From the NCBI GenBank assembly GCA_946221025.1, contig CAMIMS010000036.1, forward strand, positions 1 through 18,045: DNA of 18,045 nt. Direction: 5' to 3'. The notes below the pieces were generated by a model. The model ran no database searches and had not been told where the DNA came from. It saw only the letters and a program-made list of their open reading frames with translations. Below, piece by piece: positions 15,577 to 18,045 of the stretch (position 1 is the stretch's first letter; every line of letters begins with the position of its first letter). The translations under genes were made by a program, and so were the position numbers. This stretch comes from an uncultured Pseudoclavibacter sp. (lineage in GTDB: Bacteria > Actinomycetota > Actinomycetes > Actinomycetales > Microbacteriaceae).

Positions 15577-16346
15577 GTGACCGTTCCCATCTGCCCGTAG
15601 TCGCAGAGCACGCTGTCGCCGCGCTCAACCCACATGGGGCGGGTGAATGAGCCGGCGAGGATGAGCTCTCCCGCCTCGAGGCGCGTATCGTGCTGCGAGA
15701 ACTTGTTCGCGAGCCACGCGACGCCCATTGAGGGGTGGCCGAGCACGCCCGCGGCAACGCCGGTCTCTTCGATCTGCTCGTTGCGGTAGAGGAGGGCGCT
15801 GACCCAGCGAAGGTCGATCGCATCCGGCTTCATGGGGTTGCCGCCCACGACCATGCCGCCGTATGCGGCGTTGTCGGAGATGGTGTCGACGATGGTGCGG
15901 CCCTCCATCTCAATGTGCGAGTTCAACACCTCAAGTGCCGGAACGACGTATTCGGTTGCGCGCAGCACATCGAAGATCGTGCAGTTGGGGCCTTCGAGAG
16001 GCTCTTTAAGGAGGAAGGCGAGCTCGACTTCGATGCGGATGTTCGAGTAGGTCGAGCCGTCGATGACCGAGCCGGATTCGTAGATGGTGTCGGCGAACAT
16101 GACGCCGTAGTCGGGCTCGGTGATGCCGGTCGCAGCCTGCATCGCCTTTGAGGTGAGGCCGATCTTGCGCCCGGCGATGCGGCGCCCGTCGGCGACGGCC
16201 CGGTCGCGCCACACGCCCTGGATGGCGTAGGCGTCTTCGACGGTGGCGTGCGGGTAGCGCGCGGTGATGCGGGGAATGACGCTGTGCTCGCGCTCAGCCT
16301 GTTCGAGCTCGGCGGCGATCGAGCGGATCTCATCCTCAGTCAGCAT
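15561..16346 (-). CDS. hpaH: 2-oxo-hept-4-ene-1,7-dioate hydratase (HpaH/MhpD family)
   Basis: The protein has 261 residues, close to HpaH. The ATG at 16346 has GGGAG 9 nt upstream; the open frame extends further but the extension has no family character. The enzyme adds water to 2-oxohept-4-ene-1,7-dioate, giving the HpaI substrate. It uses one Mg2+ bound by three carboxylates: E106 and E108 in IRIEVELAF and E139 in PALEV, at the same positions as in MhpD/HpaH. GRKIGLTS (59-66) carries the conserved Lys61. It is the first gene of a - strand unit with hpaI. MhpD-type 2-oxopent-4-enoate hydratase is the alternative; pairing with HpaI instead of an MhpE-type aldolase favours HpaH. Confidence 0.9.
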   Translation of the reverse strand: MLTEDEIRSIAAELEQAEREHSVIPRITARYPHATVEDAYAIQGVWRDRAVADGRRIAGRKIGLTSKAMQAATGITEPDYGVMFADTIYESGSVIDGSTYSNIRIEVELAFLLKEPLEGPNCTIFDVLRATEYVVPALEVLNSHIEMEGRTIVDTISDNAAYGGMVVGGNPMKPDAIDLRWVSALLYRNEQIEETGVAAGVLGHPSMGVAWLANKFSQHDTRLEAGELILAGSFTRPMWVERGDSVLCDYGQMGTVTCRFS

Positions 16347-16464
16347 GGGGCGATTCTCCCACGCCCCGACGCGAGATGAAGTTGGTCTTCCCATCAAACA
16401 GCGAGATTTGCAGGGTCGGACAAGCCGCCAAGAATTCTGCGTCGAGTGCGTGCGAGGGCCCGCA

Positions 16465-16511
16465 TATGCTTGCTGGCAGCGCACCGGAGGGATCTCGGCA
16501 ACTGTGGGGGA
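16465..16511 (+). promoter_or_regulatory. Putative promoter and ribosome binding site of the eight-helix protein gene
   Basis: TATGCT (16465-16470) is a good -10 box, with only a weak GTCGAG as -35. The predicted leader is about 40 nt, and GGGGGAT lies 5-6 nt before the ATG at 16517. This region is shared with the divergent hydratase gene. Confidence 0.45.
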
Positions 16512-16516
16512 TACGC

Positions 16517-17959
16517 ATGCGATTCGTGCGGAGTTGGACTCGACGTCGGAATGCTCGTGAAACGACTCAGCCATATCGGCTGCCGAGTGCAGATGAGTCG
16601 GCGAGACCTTCCATCCAGCAGATCAACGCCGCTACCCAATGGCTCAATGGCCGATACCGGGAATACCGCGATGGATCTTCGACGATCGAATTTATGCCCT
16701 CTTCGTACTTGAATCGGTTTAACGTGCGTGACCAGATTCCCATGGAATCAGAAGAATCAATGTCATGGCTCCTTAATCTCGCCGGTAAGCCGTGGGCTGT
16801 GTTGCGCGAGGACTCTCACGACCGCCGCCATGTCATAGCCCTAAACTTTGCGATCATTGCCTTCGCGTTGGTTCTTGCGTATGTATTCCTTGTCGCAGGT
16901 GGCGACTGTCCGGAGCTCTTGGCTACAGCCAGATGTCGTTCTGTTCCACTTGGCCCGGATCTTGATTCGCTCTCACTGTCAATCGGCATAGCGGCGATCT
17001 GGGTCACCCTTGCCGTCGTTGAGGTAGGCGCGGACAATATCAGCGGTACGGATGTCGCCGAGGGTCGAGAGGCGGATGTTCCCTTCGATCCTCCAAACCC
17101 AACCGGGAAAAGTCACGAAGCCATGATCTCCGATTTCTGGGTTGTGCATATGGCGATTAGTGTTCTGTCGTTCGCGCTCGGAATCTTAATGATGGCACGG
17201 CTGATCACCCGGACGCGCCTCGAGTCTTCTTCGAGCGGTGCTGACTACGTGTCACTGTTCGTATTGATCGGTATCGGTTGCGCTGCCTTCGTCTATCAGC
17301 ATCGCTTCAGCAGGTTGCCATCCATGCAGTTAAAGAGACGCGACTGGTCCGAGAAACGAATCATTGAGGCATCAATATTTCTGCAACGACATCATGCGAC
17401 GCAGACAAGCACTGTACGCATCGTGATTCTGCAGCTGCTGTCGATCTTGCCGATACTCGTTGTCCTTTGTCTCGTCGTCTGGGCTGAAACGCGCGATTCA
17501 CGCGGTCCTTCGAGTCCCGTGGAACCGAGCCGGTCCGCTGCAGTTGCTGTACTCGCGTTCTGTGCCCTCCTTTGCTTCATGTGGCTCGTGCATCGACGTT
17601 GGAAGTACGCTTGGCGCGCAGGTGCTCGCGATGAGTTCGGCATGGACTGGCTTCGAATTCCTTTAGAGCTGCTCTCTAGCTCCGCCACTATTGGGTTCGT
17701 CGGGTTCCTATTTCTCTTGGGAATGTTCCTGGTCAGTGACGTTTTCGGGCCGAACACGGGGGCCGACGAGGCCCTCATATCTGTCGCCGCGAGCGTGATC
17801 TGCGTGCTCATTTTTCTAGGCATCGTCGAAATGTCCACCGCTTACGCGGATCGACATGGTGTTCGGTCACTGCGGCGGGCGCGGCGTAAAGCTCGCCAGA
17901 CCCTCCGAATGAGCAAAGAGGAGTACAGGACGCTCTACCCCGAGGGACGAAGCGCCTAA
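16517..17959 (+). CDS. Eight-helix membrane protein of unknown function
   Basis: I do not recognise this 480-residue protein. It has a hydrophilic N-terminal region (about 1-103), then predicted helices near 105-127, 151-171, 206-229, 243-261, 300-323, 340-359, 385-408 and 417-438, and a basic C-terminal tail (about 448-480, RRARRKARQTLR). Positive charges place both ends in the cytoplasm. C131 and C140 flank a short first outer loop and could form a disulfide. No catalytic motif is visible. The frame is open from 16376, but GGGGGAT and the -10 box favour 16517. Codon use differs from the neighbours: TTA three times, ATA four times, and CTA and AGA also occur, with visibly lower GC. This suggests recent acquisition. 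It is divergent from hpaH and probably unrelated to it. Confidence 0.8.
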   Translation: MRFVRSWTRRRNARETTQPYRLPSADESARPSIQQINAATQWLNGRYREYRDGSSTIEFMPSSYLNRFNVRDQIPMESEESMSWLLNLAGKPWAVLREDSHDRRHVIALNFAIIAFALVLAYVFLVAGGDCPELLATARCRSVPLGPDLDSLSLSIGIAAIWVTLAVVEVGADNISGTDVAEGREADVPFDPPNPTGKSHEAMISDFWVVHMAISVLSFALGILMMARLITRTRLESSSSGADYVSLFVLIGIGCAAFVYQHRFSRLPSMQLKRRDWSEKRIIEASIFLQRHHATQTSTVRIVILQLLSILPILVVLCLVVWAETRDSRGPSSPVEPSRSAAVAVLAFCALLCFMWLVHRRWKYAWRAGARDEFGMDWLRIPLELLSSSATIGFVGFLFLLGMFLVSDVFGPNTGADEALISVAASVICVLIFLGIVEMSTAYADRHGVRSLRRARRKARQTLRMSKEEYRTLYPEGRSA

Positions 17960-18045
17960 AGTTTCAATTCTTGCGAGAGAGGGGGCCACCACTAGGCCGG
18001 TTCGTTTCTGGGGCGGGTATTCAATCGCAAACGCCAGAAGCGGGG
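17960..18045. other. Right-edge sequence without a recognised gene
   Basis: These 86 bases hold only a weak interrupted inverted repeat (TTCTGG at 18006-18011 and CCAGAA at 18034-18039), which might be part of a terminator. Nothing else can be supported. Confidence 0.4.

Noticed and set aside
16375..16395. Imperfect inverted repeat GATGAAG / CTTCCCATC as an hpaH operator
   Set aside because: The arms match only with a gap and the location relative to a promoter is unclear; not distinguishable from chance.

Overview
The window is high-GC DNA with actinobacterial features: secreted enzymes carrying cell-wall-binding type 2 (CWB2, PF04122) repeats, a LATTG sorting signal, TANNNT -10 boxes with leaderless starts, and frequent GGATG/CATCC words. 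I infer a member of the Micrococcales, most likely Microbacteriaceae. This rests on family and composition cues; no taxonomic marker gene is present.

Left part (1-6880): a cell-surface nucleic-acid/phosphate module on the + strand. A 5'-truncated ExeM/NucH-type extracellular nuclease and a UshA-type 5'-nucleotidase both end in the same block of three CWB2 repeats. Between them is a single-pass membrane protein with a Pro/Thr linker and a Cys-containing extracytoplasmic domain. The nuclease could release nucleotides that the nucleotidase dephosphorylates at the envelope. Hairpin terminators follow both enzyme genes.

Middle part (6881-11300): housekeeping and small accessory genes. These are radA (-), a diacylglycerol-kinase-like lipid kinase with altered motifs (+), tRNA-Ser(CGA) with a clear promoter and terminator, a small S51 peptidase (+), and a secreted Ig-like protein with a LATTG sortase signal (-). 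Four genes that lack a Shine-Dalgarno sequence share a TANNNT box exactly 6 nt before the start codon, which predicts leaderless mRNAs.

Right part (11300-16400): the end of an aromatic or 4-hydroxyphenylacetate-type meta-cleavage pathway. HpaH-type hydratase and HpaI-type aldolase genes overlap by 16 bp on the - strand. They are followed by an MHS-family (MFS) transporter gene with a 14-bp perfect palindrome in its leader. A succinate-semialdehyde-type dehydrogenase gene on the + strand converges on the transporter gene. Together the three enzymes would convert 2-oxohept-4-ene-1,7-dioate to pyruvate and succinate. No upper-pathway gene is in the window.

Right edge (16400-18045): an eight-helix membrane protein of unknown function. 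It is visibly less GC-biased in codon choice than its neighbours and may have been acquired. The last 86 bases hold no recognisable gene. I see no CRISPR array, transposase, integrase or phage gene.
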